DNA of 64,000 bases. It comes from Ulota crispa (Eukaryota; Streptophyta; Bryopsida; Orthotrichales; Orthotrichaceae). The position numbers and the translations under genes were made by a program. The notes beneath the pieces are model-generated. The model saw nothing but the letters and a program-made list of their open reading frames with translations, searched no databases and was not told where the DNA came from. The stretch is from positions 28,624,358-28,688,357 of the forward strand of contig OY987244.1 in NCBI GenBank assembly GCA_963920765.1, read 5' to 3'. Below, in pieces: positions 1-11,763 of this stretch (positions are counted from its first letter, which is position 1; the number at the start of each line of letters is the position of its first letter).

Positions 1-961
1 AAATATTTTCAAAGATTCTTAAAGATTCCAAAAAAGCTTGAAGATTCCCAAATGATTCCTATAGATTCCCAAAAGATTTTTCAAAGATTCCAAATTTTTT
101 GTTGATTTAGATAATGGTGTCCAAATCAATAGAACGTATTTAAATTTTTACAAAATTTTGTTAAATTAGTCAATTAGCATGGGCAAGTGCCCAAAACAAC
201 AAGAAACTGTTGATTTTTTGTTGTTCTAGATGGAGTTTTCTACTAGTGTGTCAACACCTAAACAAAACAACACATAACTAACAAATATTTCTCTACTAGT
301 ATACAGGCACACGCTTTGAGTGAATAGGACATGTATGAATAATGCAATATTCAACTTTACAAAAAAATGGTATCTCACAATCCAATTGGTCTAAAATCTA
401 ATTTTGATGTACTATAGAAAAAATCAATATCTTACAAATGGTCTATAATCTAATCTACATGCATCATCAATTTGGTCTTTTTTTGAGGCCAACAATACCA
501 ATTGCTTTCATCACAATGCTACTCTTTTGTATTTGCTAGGAGGCTCTTGGCGTTTTATTAATTTCTAGCACATGGTTGGAGGGTGTTTGGTGTTCTATAT
601 TTGGGACATCCTTTATTATTTCAACTTCCACCAAAAATTTCTACAAAATTTTGGAAATGGACGTGGTTGGAGGACACTTGGTGTTCTATATCTTGGGTGT
701 CCTTTGTTGCTTCAATTTACAACAAAAAGTTCTAGAAGGTTCTGGCAAAGGGCGCACTTGGAGAAATCCTCCCACTTAGTAGTATAGATATAACAGTCTT
801 TATTCAAAAATGTCTCTTGAATCTATATCACCACATTAGGGTGGTCCACTTGAACCAACACACAATAAAGAAATCATATACTCAACACATAAAACTCTTC
901 GCAGCCAATTTGTATCAAAAAACACATCTTGAATCTAGAGCACCAAATTAAGGTGATCACC
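1..961. other. AT-rich sequence without a gene; short tandem repeats
   Basis: No coding region is supported here. Positions 1-95 are a loose tandem array built on an 'aaagattcc' unit. Around 572-760 an imperfect direct duplication with a period of about 92 bp makes two overlapping reading frames look protein-like (both contain a 'GVLYLG'-type stretch), but the frames come from the repeat and resemble no family I know. The rest is AT-rich intergenic sequence. Confidence 0.6.
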
Positions 962-1269
962 GTAACCCTTTAAGGATTGGTTGACCTGTTTGTGGTCAAT
1001 TTTGGTACTTTTTAAATGCTGGAGGGAATTTTGTTATGAGTTTGGATACGTACAAAAGGAAATGGTTGTGGAGAATAGTAAAATACATTCATTGAGCCAT
1101 GAATCAGAAGAAAATGTGTTGGCATTTGGAAATGAGACTCAAAAAAGCAATGTAGGGGTGGCCAAAAATACAATAATCAATACACAAAAGATGGCCATGA
1201 ACACAAAAGAAGCAGTATTGTACGTTGTGACAAGGCAAACCCTAAGGACCTCATCTCTTGACTGACCGT

Positions 1270-3444
1270 TGTCCTGATGGAGATATCTCCATCATGTAGA
1301 TACTCGTTATATGTTTATGTTTGTGTTGATTTCAATAAATCAACAGTTGAGGCAAAAGGGGTGGTCGTGGTGAAGACCACGGTTTGGTAACAGCGCAGCG
1401 GCCATAGATTCCAGTGCGCTGCGCCGTCTTGTCACATGCACAGCTCAGGGGAGTAGGTAGCGGGTTGGCTAGGCCAATTTCCTGCCTCACTAGCTGCCAA
1501 GCCGTGAGCCGCCGTCACCGCTCGACGAGTCCGATGGGATTCGAACCAGGACCGGCGGGCGACCAGAGACGACCGCTTCTCCAGCCAACCAAGTCCACGA
1601 CTTGGCGACTGAAGACAAGCGTTTGACGCTATTATATGCTCGCAAGGGCACGTGGCCGCTTTACGATGGCATTTATTTTGTAATTTAATCATTTTCATAT
1701 GTTTATCTAGATGTTTTGGAAGGCTCATATATTTTGCCTTTGTTTGAATAAAAATACTAAGGGTTTAGAAGTCAATAGGAAAGGTGTGAAAAGATAAAAG
1801 GTTTGGCATCTATGGTGGGGTTAGGATAGGGAGGGCATGGGCTGATGTGCCCCACCTCCCTACCTTAGATAGGGTCGAAATTGTGGAAAAAAGATCCCTT
1901 AGTTGTTGGAAGTTAGTGTATGAGTGTTGGTGGGAAGAAGGAGAAAAATCCCGAAACTTTGATGGGAGATTTTTTTCTGTGTATACGTGATTTTAAATTG
2001 AAATTTGAGGAGGTTGTTCCTTGTGTGATTACCTTTCCAAAATGAGTTTGCAAGTTTGATTTGGAGTTGTGATGCAAAAGTTATGAGTGTTTGAATTTTG
2101 GAGTCAAAAAGCCAAACTATGAAGAAAGGCTGAGACTTTGACAAGCCATAACTTATGATCTGTATATCATTTTGTAATAAGATTTGGAGAGAGTGTTTAT
2201 CTTATTATTGGCTTTCTAGAAAGTCTTTAAACTTGAAGTTTGAAGCTTGGACGAGAAAGTTATGGAAGTGTGAAGGTTTGGAGGTGGCTGCCCTTTTGTT
2301 AGGAGAAAGCCGAGATTTTGAAGAGCTACAACTTTTGGACAGTGTGAGATTTTCTTCTCAAAATTTTAGGAGTGATAGTTTGTTGTCATAGCTTTTCAAA
2401 TTGTCTTTAATCATTTCATTTGGAGTTTTATTGAAGAAGTTATAGTAGGTAGAAGTTGCGGGTTTGGGTGCTCTCTAAAAAATTGAAACCCACACTTTGA
2501 TTGACTAGAGCTTTCGGACAAAGTTTTGTTTTGAAGTGCAAATTTTATGGGTTGAAGCCAGTGATATCATATTTCTAAATTGATATCACGTTTCTATGGG
2601 TGATGTATAGAACAAAAGTTATAGAGGTTTTTAGAGGCAGTGTTTAGTTTGTAAAGAGGAAGAAGAGCCTCTACTTTGAATTCGCATAACTTTTGGACAG
2701 TATCTTAGATTGAGTTGAAATTTAGAGGGATGTTAGAAGGTTAGGAGAGCTTTTCAAATTGCTATTACACTTAGCATTTGAATCTTTGAGCCATCAGTGG
2801 CATTAGATAGAAGGTTGCTGCCTTTTCTAGGACTTGTTATTTGTGATTTTCCCCATTGTTTTTATTAAAACATGAAGACTTGAAGACTTGAAGACATGAA
2901 GACTTGAAGACATGAAGACTTGAAGATCTGAAGATATGAAGATTTCAAGAGGAATGTTTTGGGTTTATTTTTTATGTATGTGTGGGATGTGGCTTTGTTA
3001 TTCCTAGCCGGTTTTGGAGGCTCGTTTGTCAATTCATTTCCATTCTGTTTTGTAAACCTTGTTGCGGGCAGTTTGGGTTAAACCAAACTTAACCCCATTT
3101 ATTGTCGTGGTGACGAAGTGGGATTAATCACACACATGGTCGAGACTTGCTCTGTTCTCACGATCTGGAGTTTTGGCCAGCAGATCGTGAATTTGATTTT
3201 AGGATCCCGTTATACAGACGGCAGCTCGTGTCTGCTGTCCCGATCTACCCGTCCCGTATCCAGTGGGCTCTTATCCCTACCTTGACCCTTATACCCTTAG
3301 AGCCAGCCACAGGATAGGCCAACGGAAGATTGAAGATTGAAGATTTGAAGAGAAGATCAAGATTGACAACGTTTTCAGTCGGCAACGCACGATCGCAGCA
3401 AGACACCCTGCATGTTCCCAAGGCGCGCTCCTCTCAACCCGACA
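1270..3444 (+). mobile_element. Solo-LTR-like element, 2175 bp, copy 1
   Basis: This block starts TGTC and ends GACA, a short terminal inverted repeat typical of LTRs, and it is flanked on both sides by CCGT (1266-1269 and 3445-3448), a likely 4 bp target duplication. A diverged copy (41464-49452) matches along its whole length except for a nested retrotransposon. Neither copy has internal gag or pol of its own, so each is probably a solo LTR of a long-LTR family or a short non-autonomous element. Inside are a strong hairpin (1394-1426, arms GCGCAGCG/CGCTGCGC) and a run of 'gaagac' units at 2872-2945. Reading frames inside it (for example 1414-1728) are not conserved between the copies and are not genes. 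Confidence 0.75.
2872..2945. repeat. Short tandem array of GAAGACTT/GAAGACAT units
   Basis: Seven to nine copies of an 8-9 bp purine-rich unit (gaagactt / gaagacat) lie inside the 2.2 kb LTR-like element. In the second LTR copy the same place (about 43059-43110) is shorter and more diverged. Confidence 0.85.
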
Positions 3445-3861
3445 CCGTCATCACACCAAAAGAAATGCCACATGTCCCTCTCACAACACAAAATATTTCA
3501 TCATACAAAAATACACTCCAAAGACATACGTCACCAATAGGCTCTATAGCTCATCATGTATGGCCTCATAGATGTATTATAAAATTGCTTGTTGAGCTAC
3601 ATTTTTCCCAAAAATTCACTACCCTAACAAAATCACCATGCGTTAAGCGCATCCATACGGTCAGATCTCTGAAACCCTACACCGATTTTTGGTTATATCC
3701 ATTTAGAAGTTGCGACCAAAAAAACTTTGCCCACCTTCCAAATCAACCATGGTCCTTAAAGGGTTAAATTGACACACAACAAGAAAGCTACACATTCAAT
3801 AGACATTGCTCAACGCTACTAACTTGATTCCAAAAACAGATCTTGAACCTAGAGCACCAAA

Positions 3862-4787
3862 TTAACCCCTAAAGGACCATGGCCTTTTTCTTGTCAAAAG
3901 ACATTCAAAACTGCCACCTCTATGGCAAAGAGTAAAAAAGTTTGAAAATTGGGCATTTTGCATATTTGACCATAGGATTTGTGCTAGACTACTATAAGAA
4001 TGTGTCATACAAAACTCAAGAACTTTGACCATTGAGATTGGAAGATCTTTGCATTTAAAAAGTAAAAAACAACTTCTTTTGCACCTTGCTAGACTAGATT
4101 ATTTAACTTTGAACATTTTTAACTTAAGATTTTTGCACCACAAAGTTTGGAATTCTATTTTTGCATGGTGGGAAGTTAAATTGGGAATCTTGGGAAAAAA
4201 TCCAAAAAAAGAATACTTAATTTTCATTCTTTAAAAAAACATTAGGTAGAAGAAGGTATGAGATTTAACAAAAACTTAAATTGCTAATAACCTTGCAATG
4301 GAATTGAAACGCAATAATCCCAATGGTGAGATTGTTCTAGAAAGCAAACTTCACCCTCTCCAACAATTTTTTTTGAAAAAATGTTAAAAATGCATTCAAA
4401 AAAGAAGCTTATAAGTTATTTTTTCAAGAAGATGCATGAGTTGCCCGAAAAACAAGATTGTCCATAACTTTCTCATAACTAGTCCAAATGGAATGATTCA
4501 AAGCTTCAAACGTACACAAAGATATAATCTATAAGAAAAAAAATTATTTTATTTTTCAAGTTTTTATAAGAATTATTTTTGCTGCCCCTAGTCCCTAGAT
4601 TTGTGCTTATTTGGGCATAACTTTTTCTCCTTGGCATCAATTGAGATAAAAATTATAATCCCCAAAAAATGATGTGTTTTTCTATTTCCAAAAAAAATTC
4701 AAAAAACTAGGACAAAAAGTGAGGCCGTAAGTACCTGCCCAAAATCCCATTTGTCCCCTGTAGGGACAATGGTCCTTTAGGGATTAA
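3862..4787 (+). mobile_element. TTAA-flanked element family A, copy A1 (926 bp)
   Basis: It begins TTAA-CCCCTAAAGGACCATGG and ends GGTCCTTTAGGGA-TTAA. The interior matches the other A copies: an early 'aaaactgcc' segment and, near the right end, 'tgcccaaaatcccatttgtcc' followed by an imperfect TGTCCC...GGGACA palindrome. There is no open reading frame of note. The structure fits a non-autonomous DNA transposon with a TTAA target duplication. A1 and A2 are close relatives of each other. Confidence 0.8.
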
Positions 4788-5212
4788 GGTGATGGCCTTA
4801 ACCTGTAAAATCCCAAGGGGGTCTTAACTCCAAAATTGTCAAAAATTGGCAGTTTTAGAAAAATAAGCCCTTAAACTTTTGAAATGTTTTTTTCTGAAAT
4901 TTAATTGTTGGATCTTGTTTAACTAGTTGTTCAATACATACCATAAAATTTTCAGGTCATTTGATCGTAAGGATCTTATGGAATTTAATTTACAATTTCA
5001 AATTCACCTCAATTTAGTGACAGATAGGTAGCATATATTTGAAAGCCAATTTTTTTTAAATTTTTTTTTGTAGAATGCCAGCATTTTTTTTACTAATGAT
5101 TCAAGCTTAAATTTCACAATGTTCACACCAAGGAAAAGTCATTTTATAGGTACGTCCTAAGCTAAATTAGGCACTTGTCCTATTAAAGGCTCAAGAGAGT
5201 CCATTCTAGAGC
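4788..5212. other. Spacer between two A elements; no gene
   Basis: AT-rich sequence with homopolymer runs. No coding, RNA or element signal that I can name. Confidence 0.5.
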
Positions 5213-6139
5213 TTAACCCTAAAGAACCATGGCCTTTATTTTGTCAAAAGACACTCAAAACTGTCACTTCTATGGCAATGAGTAAAAAGTTTGAAAATTG
5301 GTATTTTTGCATATCTGGCTGTAGGATCTTGTACTAGACTAGTATGAGAATGTGTCATACAAAACTCAAGAACTTTTACCACACATACTAGAAGATATTT
5401 GCACTCAAAGTGTAAAAAAACAAAGTTATTTGCACCTTGCATGATTAGATTATTTAACTATAAACTTGTTTAACTTAAATTTTTTGAACCGTAGAGGTTG
5501 GAATTCTATTTTTTTGAGGTGGGAAGTTGAGTTGGGAATCTTGGGAATAAATTTAAACAAAAAATACTTGATTTTCATTCTCAAAAAAAACATTAGGTAG
5601 AAGAAGGTACGAAATTGAACAAAACCTTAAATTGGTAATAACCATGCAATGGAATTGAAACGCAATAATCCCAACATTGAGATTGTTCTATAAAGCAAAC
5701 TTCACCCTTTCCAACAATTTTTTTTGAAAAAATGTTAAACTTGCATTCAAAAAGGAAGCTTATAAGTTATTATTTCAAGAAGATGCTTGAATTGCCCAAA
5801 AAACAAGATTGTCCATAATTTTCTCATAACTAGTCCAAATGAAATGAATCAAAGCTTCAGATGTAGAAAAAAGTATAATCTATAAGGAAAAAAAATTAAA
5901 AATATTTTAAGTTTTTTTGAAAAAAAAACATGCTACCCACACTCACCAATTTTGTGCTTATTTGGTCATAACTTTTGCTCCCTCACATTAATTGGAATAA
6001 AAGTTATATTCTCTAAAAGCTATTGTGTTTTCCTATCTTCAAAAAAAATTTCAAAAAATCCAAACAAAAATTGAGCCTGTAGGTACCTGCCCAAAATCTC
6101 ATTTGTCCCCAATAGGAACAATGGTCCTTTAGGAGTTAA
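5213..6139 (+). mobile_element. TTAA-flanked element family A, copy A2 (927 bp)
   Basis: Left end TTAA-CCCTAAAGAACCATGG, right end GGTCCTTTAGGAG-TTAA. The interior runs collinear with A1 in the same orientation, so the two are a close pair about 1.35 kb apart. It has no coding capacity. Confidence 0.8.
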
Positions 6140-6586
6140 GCAAGCAGCCAGATTTAGGTTAAAGCTACGTTTTATTTTCAAGATATTTGCATTTTTTTAG
6201 GTTCAGATATGTGCCCATGAGTCTCTCATTTGAGAAAATAAATCTCAGTTACTCAAAACCGTGTACAAGGACTAAGTATGTACAATACCAGTTAAGAAAG
6301 ATAGGTAGAAACTGAAATTTATCAAAAACAACTTGTTTCCTAAAATTTCAAAATGCAATAAATTGATCCAAGTTCTAAATTATTATCTTAATATTTCCTA
6401 GAATTATACTACATCATCTACTTAATGCACTTTACAGTTTGGAAATTGAGCCAGTATTGCATCTACAATTGGATTTTGAAATTGAAAGAAGAATACCAAG
6501 TCTTGTTAGGTAATACAATTTTTGCCTATCTTTCTTAACTGATACTGTACAGTATAGGTCAAGTTCTTTTTAAAAAAAATGCTTTT

Positions 6587-7205
6587 CTAACCCCTAAATG
6601 CATGAGGCACCAAATTTTGGTGTTGACAATACTTGAAGTTCAATAAACCTAACTAAGTTTCTATTTTTAGTAGTTTACATTTTTGAACTATTATCATTGA
6701 AGTTTGGTTTAAACATCAAAAATCAAATTTTGAAAATGATTGATTATGATTTTTCTATTCAAGATTTTGCACAAGGAATGTGTTATTCAATAATTTGGGA
6801 AAACAATGGGTACCCTTTTGTACCTCATCTTAATCCAAAACACTCACCTTAATTTTAATTTAGGAGGTTACTTGAAACCTAGTTAATGAACTTTTGTCCA
6901 AAATTTTAGAAGTTAATGAACTTTTTGTCCAAAAAGAGCAATTTTTGTCCAAAAAGAGCAATTTTTGGAAGATGTGCATCTCATTTCATTGGAAAACCAT
7001 CAATAGATTCCAATTCAATGAGTATGGCGTTCTTTGGAAAAAAAAGCCAAAAGTCCCACTTTGTACATTTTTTCCCAAATTAACAAATAACGCGTTAAGA
7101 GTCTAACTTGCCTTTCCATAGTGTTGAGAGCTTTGAGAAATGAGCCTCAAATGCATTAAATCTTGGAGAAAAATCTACATTAGGAATTCATTTTTTAAAG
7201 TTGTA
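6587..7205 (+). mobile_element. TTAA-type element family B, copy B7, 3' truncated, with a nested MITE
   Basis: It starts CTAA-CCCCTAAATGCATGAGG (TTAA decayed to CTAA) followed by the family-B interior ('caccaaattttggtg', 'gaagttcaataaac', 'tcaagattttg'). The interior is broken at about 6777 by a small element (6777-7096) and resumes with 'gtgttgagagc' and 'gagcctcaaatgca', which match copy B5 at 60510-60560. The right terminal repeat is missing. Confidence 0.65.
6777..7096. mobile_element. Small MITE family D, copy D2, nested in B7
   Basis: The right end reads 'cccaaattaacaaataacgcgtta', and the left end is its degraded inverted counterpart ('tgttattcaataatttggga'). The same ends bound copies at 19921-20177 and 21163-21830. 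Inside, 6912-6962 holds a duplicated 20 bp unit based on 'gtccaaaaagagcaa'. No coding capacity. Confidence 0.6.
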
Positions 7206-8290
7206 GAAGAGATGGTCGTATGATTGTATGATCGTGTACATATATAATCATTTGATTGTATGGTTGTGTAGTCATATGAATGTATGCTTACATACTGTGT
7301 GTGACTGTGAAATTATACCTATGCAACTAAATTGCACATACAAGGTTGGGCTCTTTTTTAATTATTGTGGTGAATTGCAAAAAAAATGAACCAAATGTAA
7401 TGTTTTGTTAATTTACCAAAACAAATAGTAATCAAATTAATCAACCAATCAAAAGCATCTACATAACATTCAGTAGCACTACTGGGCGCTACCCTCCCTC
7501 TAGATGAAATGGTGTGGAATATTTCACACCCATTTTTAACAATGGGGGTACTTGGCTGAATTTGTGAGAGAGTTTATGAAATAGAGGCTCAATTTAGTGC
7601 ACATACATTGATGTGGGGGCCATCCATGTTAGAAAAATTAGAAAAATTAGAAAAATTAGAAAAATTAAAAAAAATTCAAAAATTTAAAAATTTAGAAGAA
7701 TTAGAAGAATTAGAAAAATTAGAAAAATTAGAAAAATGAAAAGAAATAAAAAAAATTTAAAAATTTAAAAAATTTAAAATTTAAATAATTAGAAAAATCA
7801 GAAAAATTTAAAAACCCATTTTTGGAACATCCCAAAAGCTCAGGCACCAACTGATTCTTTAAGCAGTTCACAAAGGATCCTCCTAAGCTTCTCAAATCAA
7901 CAGCTGAAATTTTAAAAAAATGAGAATTGTAGTAAAAGTCACTTTATATAGTTGTTCCATGATCTATAGAGTATACCACGTGTGTACAAGCTTATCCTAC
8001 TTATGAATTTTCAAGTCTGTTTTTTTGGTAAGCTTAGCTTATGGGCAGCGCCCATAAAGGTCATAAAAAGGATAAATTCATGTATACCATGTTATCATCA
8101 TACATAGAGAGTTGCAATGTGAAGTATAGACATCACGAGCATACTTGCATGCAGTGTCATATACATAAAATAAGGAAAATATATTCAAAATTTTAACCAA
8201 CACGTCCACAAACCTCAGACTTATCAAAGCTACGTAGCCCTAATTTGAGCAAAATCAGTGGAAAGGAAAGAAGTAATGTGCTTGAAGTTG
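7206..8290. repeat. Simple-sequence tracts, no gene
   Basis: 7210-7310 is a loose tandem of 'gtatgattgtat'-like units. 7629-7810 is an AT-only tandem array of 'agaaaaatt' units with decay. The remainder is unannotatable AT-rich sequence. Confidence 0.65.
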
Positions 8291-8294
8291 GCAA

Positions 8295-8440
8295 ATTTCT
8301 CCGAGAGGATATATGTCTTACCTGTGTCCATCCCAAACATCCCAAACAAGTCAACAAACCAATGTTAGTGGAGAGAGGCTGCATCAAGTGTCAGTAGCAT
8401 ATATTGCGTGTTATAGCTTTTGCAAGGATAGTAAGTCAAT
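8295..8440 (+). repeat. Diverged direct repeat, copy 1 of 2
   Basis: This stretch ('tccatcccaaacatccca', 'aatgttagtggagagagg', 'gcgtgttatagcttttgcaa') is matched in the same order and orientation at 10300-10425. The copies lie about 2 kb apart and both are followed by GC-richer sequence with many 'gcgt/cagc' words. They could be the ends of an old element or a local duplication. Confidence 0.55.
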
Positions 8441-8519
8441 TTAAATAACAAAGCACTCAAAAACAAACAATTCCCTTATTGATTTAACAAAATATGGAAC
8501 CTGTGTTGCAATAGACTGA

Positions 8520-8890
8520 GAAGCTGCCATAATGTAAAGCTCTGTAACTGACATAGCACAAGCGTGATACGTGCTTGCAGGCTGCGTATACCAGCGCTTC
8601 TTTGTATTCCCAGGAAACTTGCGTATCCCTCAAGCAGTAGCGTTGCGTGTCACCCTACATGTTGTGTTGCTCAGCGCCTCAGACGCACTAGTGTATCTGG
8701 CTACAAGCATCCATGTACAGCGCATACGCGTGATCCCCTACCGTGCGTTGCAAAGAGCATAGTAGCGTCCTTATCCGCAGCGTGTATTGCCAACCACAGC
8801 ATGTGGGCTAGGGCAAGAAGGTGACAGCAGTGAAAGTAAAAATGCAGAGGCAAGGATTGAAAGCAACCCTCATGCCAAAGCCTCAAATTA
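8520..8890. other. GC-richer patch of unknown nature
   Basis: Unlike its surroundings, this patch is close to balanced in base composition and rich in CpG-containing words (gcgta, gcgtt, cagcg). Short frames are open on both strands, about 60-86 codons, but none resembles a known family or has convincing splice borders. It may be a degraded gene fragment or an undermethylated, younger insertion. I cannot assign a function. Confidence 0.35.
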
Positions 8891-10299
8891 GGTTAGTCTT
8901 TCTCGGGTAAAAAATTTTTTCCAAAAAAACCTGCCAAGCCCACAGCCGCACTTCTGGTGAAAAAAACCACTTGAGTAACCCTAAGTGATTTAGGGTTCCG
9001 CAACATTAGTGGTTATCAAAGTATATTGGTAGCCTAACCCATTCATCAGGGTCAAATTATCCATATTCATTTGAGTAATAGCTCTTTCTATTACTTTGGT
9101 TAAAAAAATAATAATTCATAACCATATTAATACTATGTAACCACCAAGTCCAGCAACTTGCTTATGAAAATATACCCGCAAGTAATTGCTTTAAATGCTA
9201 TATATCACTTCTCACGTAAAATGAAATGAGGAATGTGTCCAGATTTTTATATCAACTAAGGTATCCATCCTCCTTAGGGGTCTTAGCTAACGAAGTTGGT
9301 ATAGATTCAGAAGAAGAATTATTGTAATAACTTCAAGGATTTAGCATGTAACCAGAGCAGTAGTCAAGAAGTTTGTGGAAATAGGATATCCCCTATGTCC
9401 TTTTGATGTAACAAACCTTATATATTGGCAAATAAAATGCTTTGTTCAATATTCTCCCGCTTCACTATCTGTAGTCTAGTACCATTAGCAACAAGGTGTC
9501 CAAACAATAATCCGTGCTATGGAATCCTGAAAAATAAAAAAAAGCCGTTTTTGATACATCCCAAGCAAAGCTAGGCGCTTATCTAAGCTTTTAAAGACTC
9601 ATCACAATCATTTTAGAGTTATTTGCATTGCCAAGTATATTCTTTCTAGTGCCCTTTTGCATCAATTGCAAATTTTGTTTTTCTACTTTTTCAGCACTTT
9701 CTACCCATTTTTATAAACACTAGAATAGCTTTCCTTGTCAAAAGCCGAGATAAAGATCTCACTCACTTATAAGTAGAGCTTTTTTGAAGGAATTCCAATC
9801 TATGTGAGAAGTCAATGTGTCTTACTAGTCATAACAACTAGCTCTTTTTGAAAAAGTATGTGTTCATCAGCATAGTAGTATTTTGTTATCATATCTTTTA
9901 GCTGGAATGTGCATTAGTGCTGTGTAATTGTTGCCTCTATGAATTAGCCTCAGACAGAAGCAAGACCGGTGCTGGCCCAAAGAAAGAAAAAACAAGTATT
10001 TTTCAAAGCACAGCTTTTATGCTAGTTACCATCAGTGTTATACTGCAATGCTACTACAAGCTGTATAAGAACACGCTTATGTCTCAGCAGTCAACTTTAT
10101 GAAGCCATGGAGTTGCAGTTTATAGCTCATGGCAACCAGACTATTTCTCAAAGAAATCCAAAATACCTAATTACGTCACTTTGCTAGCTATGCTCTTATT
10201 CATACATTCAAAAGTATGATATCAATTAAAATGCAGAGTTTTTAGAAGAAAGGAGGTGTAAGAAGTAGAAAGTAGAGCGCTTGGTTTTGCAAAAAACTC
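8891..10299. other. AT-rich sequence without a recognised feature
   Basis: No coding, RNA or clear element ends seen. Short open frames (for example 9917-10102) have no family resemblance. Confidence 0.5.
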
Positions 10300-10425
10300 T
10301 GAGAGGGCTTGGGCCTCACTTGTGCCCATCCCAAACAACCCAACAATCAAATGTTAGTTGAGAGAGGTTGCACTAGATGTCAACAGACCAAGCCACGTGT
10401 TATAGTTTTCACAAGGAACAAAGAA
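10300..10425 (+). repeat. Diverged direct repeat, copy 2 of 2
   Basis: Matches 8295-8440: 'gcccatcccaaacaaccca', 'aaatgttagttgagagagg' and 'cgtgttatagttttcacaag' occur in the same order. Downstream sequence (10500-10720) is again rich in gcagc/gtgc words and includes a small tandem 'agctcac' motif at about 10694-10712, a word also seen at 35082-35098. Confidence 0.55.
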
Positions 10426-11504
10426 GCAAAAGAAAGCAACCTAACTACTTCAAAAGAAAACAACCCTCCAAGAGCAAAAACCTATGTGGAATTAGCAAAC
10501 ATAACCATGCTGTACGCAGCAGTCTTGTTGTGCTAGTGCTACTGTATTTAGTGCTCCATAATACTCCCGTGCAATGTGGATCAGCGTCAAAAGAGCGACA
10601 CCCTTGCTAAGTCAGCATCGTGTGGCAAAAAGCTGCTTCAGCTACTTGGGCATGCAGCATGCGTTACTTAGAATCCGTATATGCAAGAGAAAAGCTCACA
10701 GCTCACAGCTCATTGTACGCTGAATAATGGAAAGTTTGATTTGGGAGAGATAGTAGGAAGGTGAACTCCCTCTTAATTGCCTAACTAGTTAATTACTGGG
10801 ATTAGCAATGCATCAGCTGCTCATTAAGATTGCTGGCCATTTTACATGTTGGCCTTGTGGTTATCTATGGTCATGCTACTTGTAAGCTTATCATGTTGAT
10901 AGCATGCATGTATGAATACATGTATCCATATATAGTAAAGATTAAAATCCGTGTCTAGATTTTATCCTCACAAAAGCCCAAGCTCTTTTTGCATTATGAG
11001 CGTAAAAAAGTGGGTCAGTTTGTGAGTTCAGGGGATGTGTCTGACCATTATCTCAAATATGTTGTGTGATACCATACCTCAGCTGCTAGGTGGTATGTTG
11101 CTTTTTTGATTAGATATAGTAATATGTGATTTTAACACATAAGAGTATTTTTGTGGTCAAAGGTCAAATGTTATATTATATTGTAATGATGACAGGGTAT
11201 AATAACCCTATCATTATTCAATCAAGTAGCTAAATTTAGCAAAAAAGGAGAATCTCATAAAAGTATCTTGCAACTAGCGTAGACAAAGACTTATTCTAGA
11301 ATAAAGGCTAATCCAACATCAATGTTTGTAAAGAACTATTGTAGCTCCACTATGTGTGTCTATATAGGAAAGCTTTTAAGAAAGCTTGTACATAGAGCCA
11401 CCATATTATTTCTTGTTACTATCTTTGTATGCAATTTTTAATCTAGGGATTAACCCTTGCAAAGTTGAATCTTAAAAAAGAAAAAAAGAAAAAAATTTAA
11501 AAAA

Positions 11505-11505
<1 letters not shown>
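10426..11505. other. No gene recognised
   Basis: AT-rich sequence following the direct repeat. No supported feature except the microsatellite that follows. Confidence 0.5.

Positions 11506-11582
<77 letters not shown>
11506..11582. repeat. (GTT)n microsatellite, about 25 units
   Basis: An uninterrupted trinucleotide run of GTT (AAC on the other strand). The uniform minus-strand frame that reads as poly-Asn is produced by this run and is not a gene. A purine-rich 'aaaaagaaa' tract precedes it. Confidence 0.97.
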
Positions 11583-11693
11583 AGGATGAAGTTCGTGAAT
11601 GATACCTGAAGAGAGGGAAAGGCAGCCTCTCTTTAGGCTACTAAATGTTATGTACGCCACTCCTTACTTGCACATCCTTTGGTTTGCAAAAAC

Positions 11694-11763
11694 AAATTAA
11701 ATCCAATATTCTAAAAACCTACCAAAGTAAATTAAATCCAATATTCTAAAAACCTACCAAAGT
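11694..11763. repeat. Tandem duplication, 35 bp x 2
   Basis: A 35 bp unit beginning 'aaattaaatccaatattc' and ending 'cctaccaaagt' occurs twice back to back with no differences that I can see, so it is probably recent. Confidence 0.9.

Larger units (their letters stand above)
962..3767. mobile_element. TTAA-type small element, family C, split by a 2.2 kb LTR
   Basis: The left end reads GTAA-CCCTTTAAGGATTGG and the right end, read inward on the other strand, reads TTAA-CCCTTTAAGGACC. These terminal inverted repeats resemble those of family A elsewhere in the window. Without the LTR-like insertion at 1270-3444 the element is about 630 bp. It has no coding capacity and looks like a non-autonomous DNA transposon. 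The related end CCTTAATGGG-TTAA near 59870-59885 may belong to a second copy whose other end I could not find. Confidence 0.55.

Noticed and set aside
1500-1580. Possible hammerhead ribozyme (CGACGAGTCC-like word)
   Set aside because: The conserved CUGAUGA and GAAA core elements are not both present in a foldable order.
1540-1620. GGTTCGAATCCC box-B-like word on the minus strand, suggesting a tRNA
   Set aside because: No acceptor stem, D-arm or anticodon arm can be formed around it, and the second copy has lost the word.
1432-1728. 98-codon minus frame and a 70-codon plus frame in the LTR-like element
   Set aside because: Frames are not kept in the second LTR copy at 41630-41890 and encode nothing recognisable; they come from a GC-richer patch.
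2872-2945. CRISPR-like short tandem array
   Set aside because: Units of 8-9 bp with no unique spacers; also in a eukaryotic genome.
11472-11660. Minus frame with a long poly-Asn run
   Set aside because: It is a translation of the (GTT)n microsatellite.
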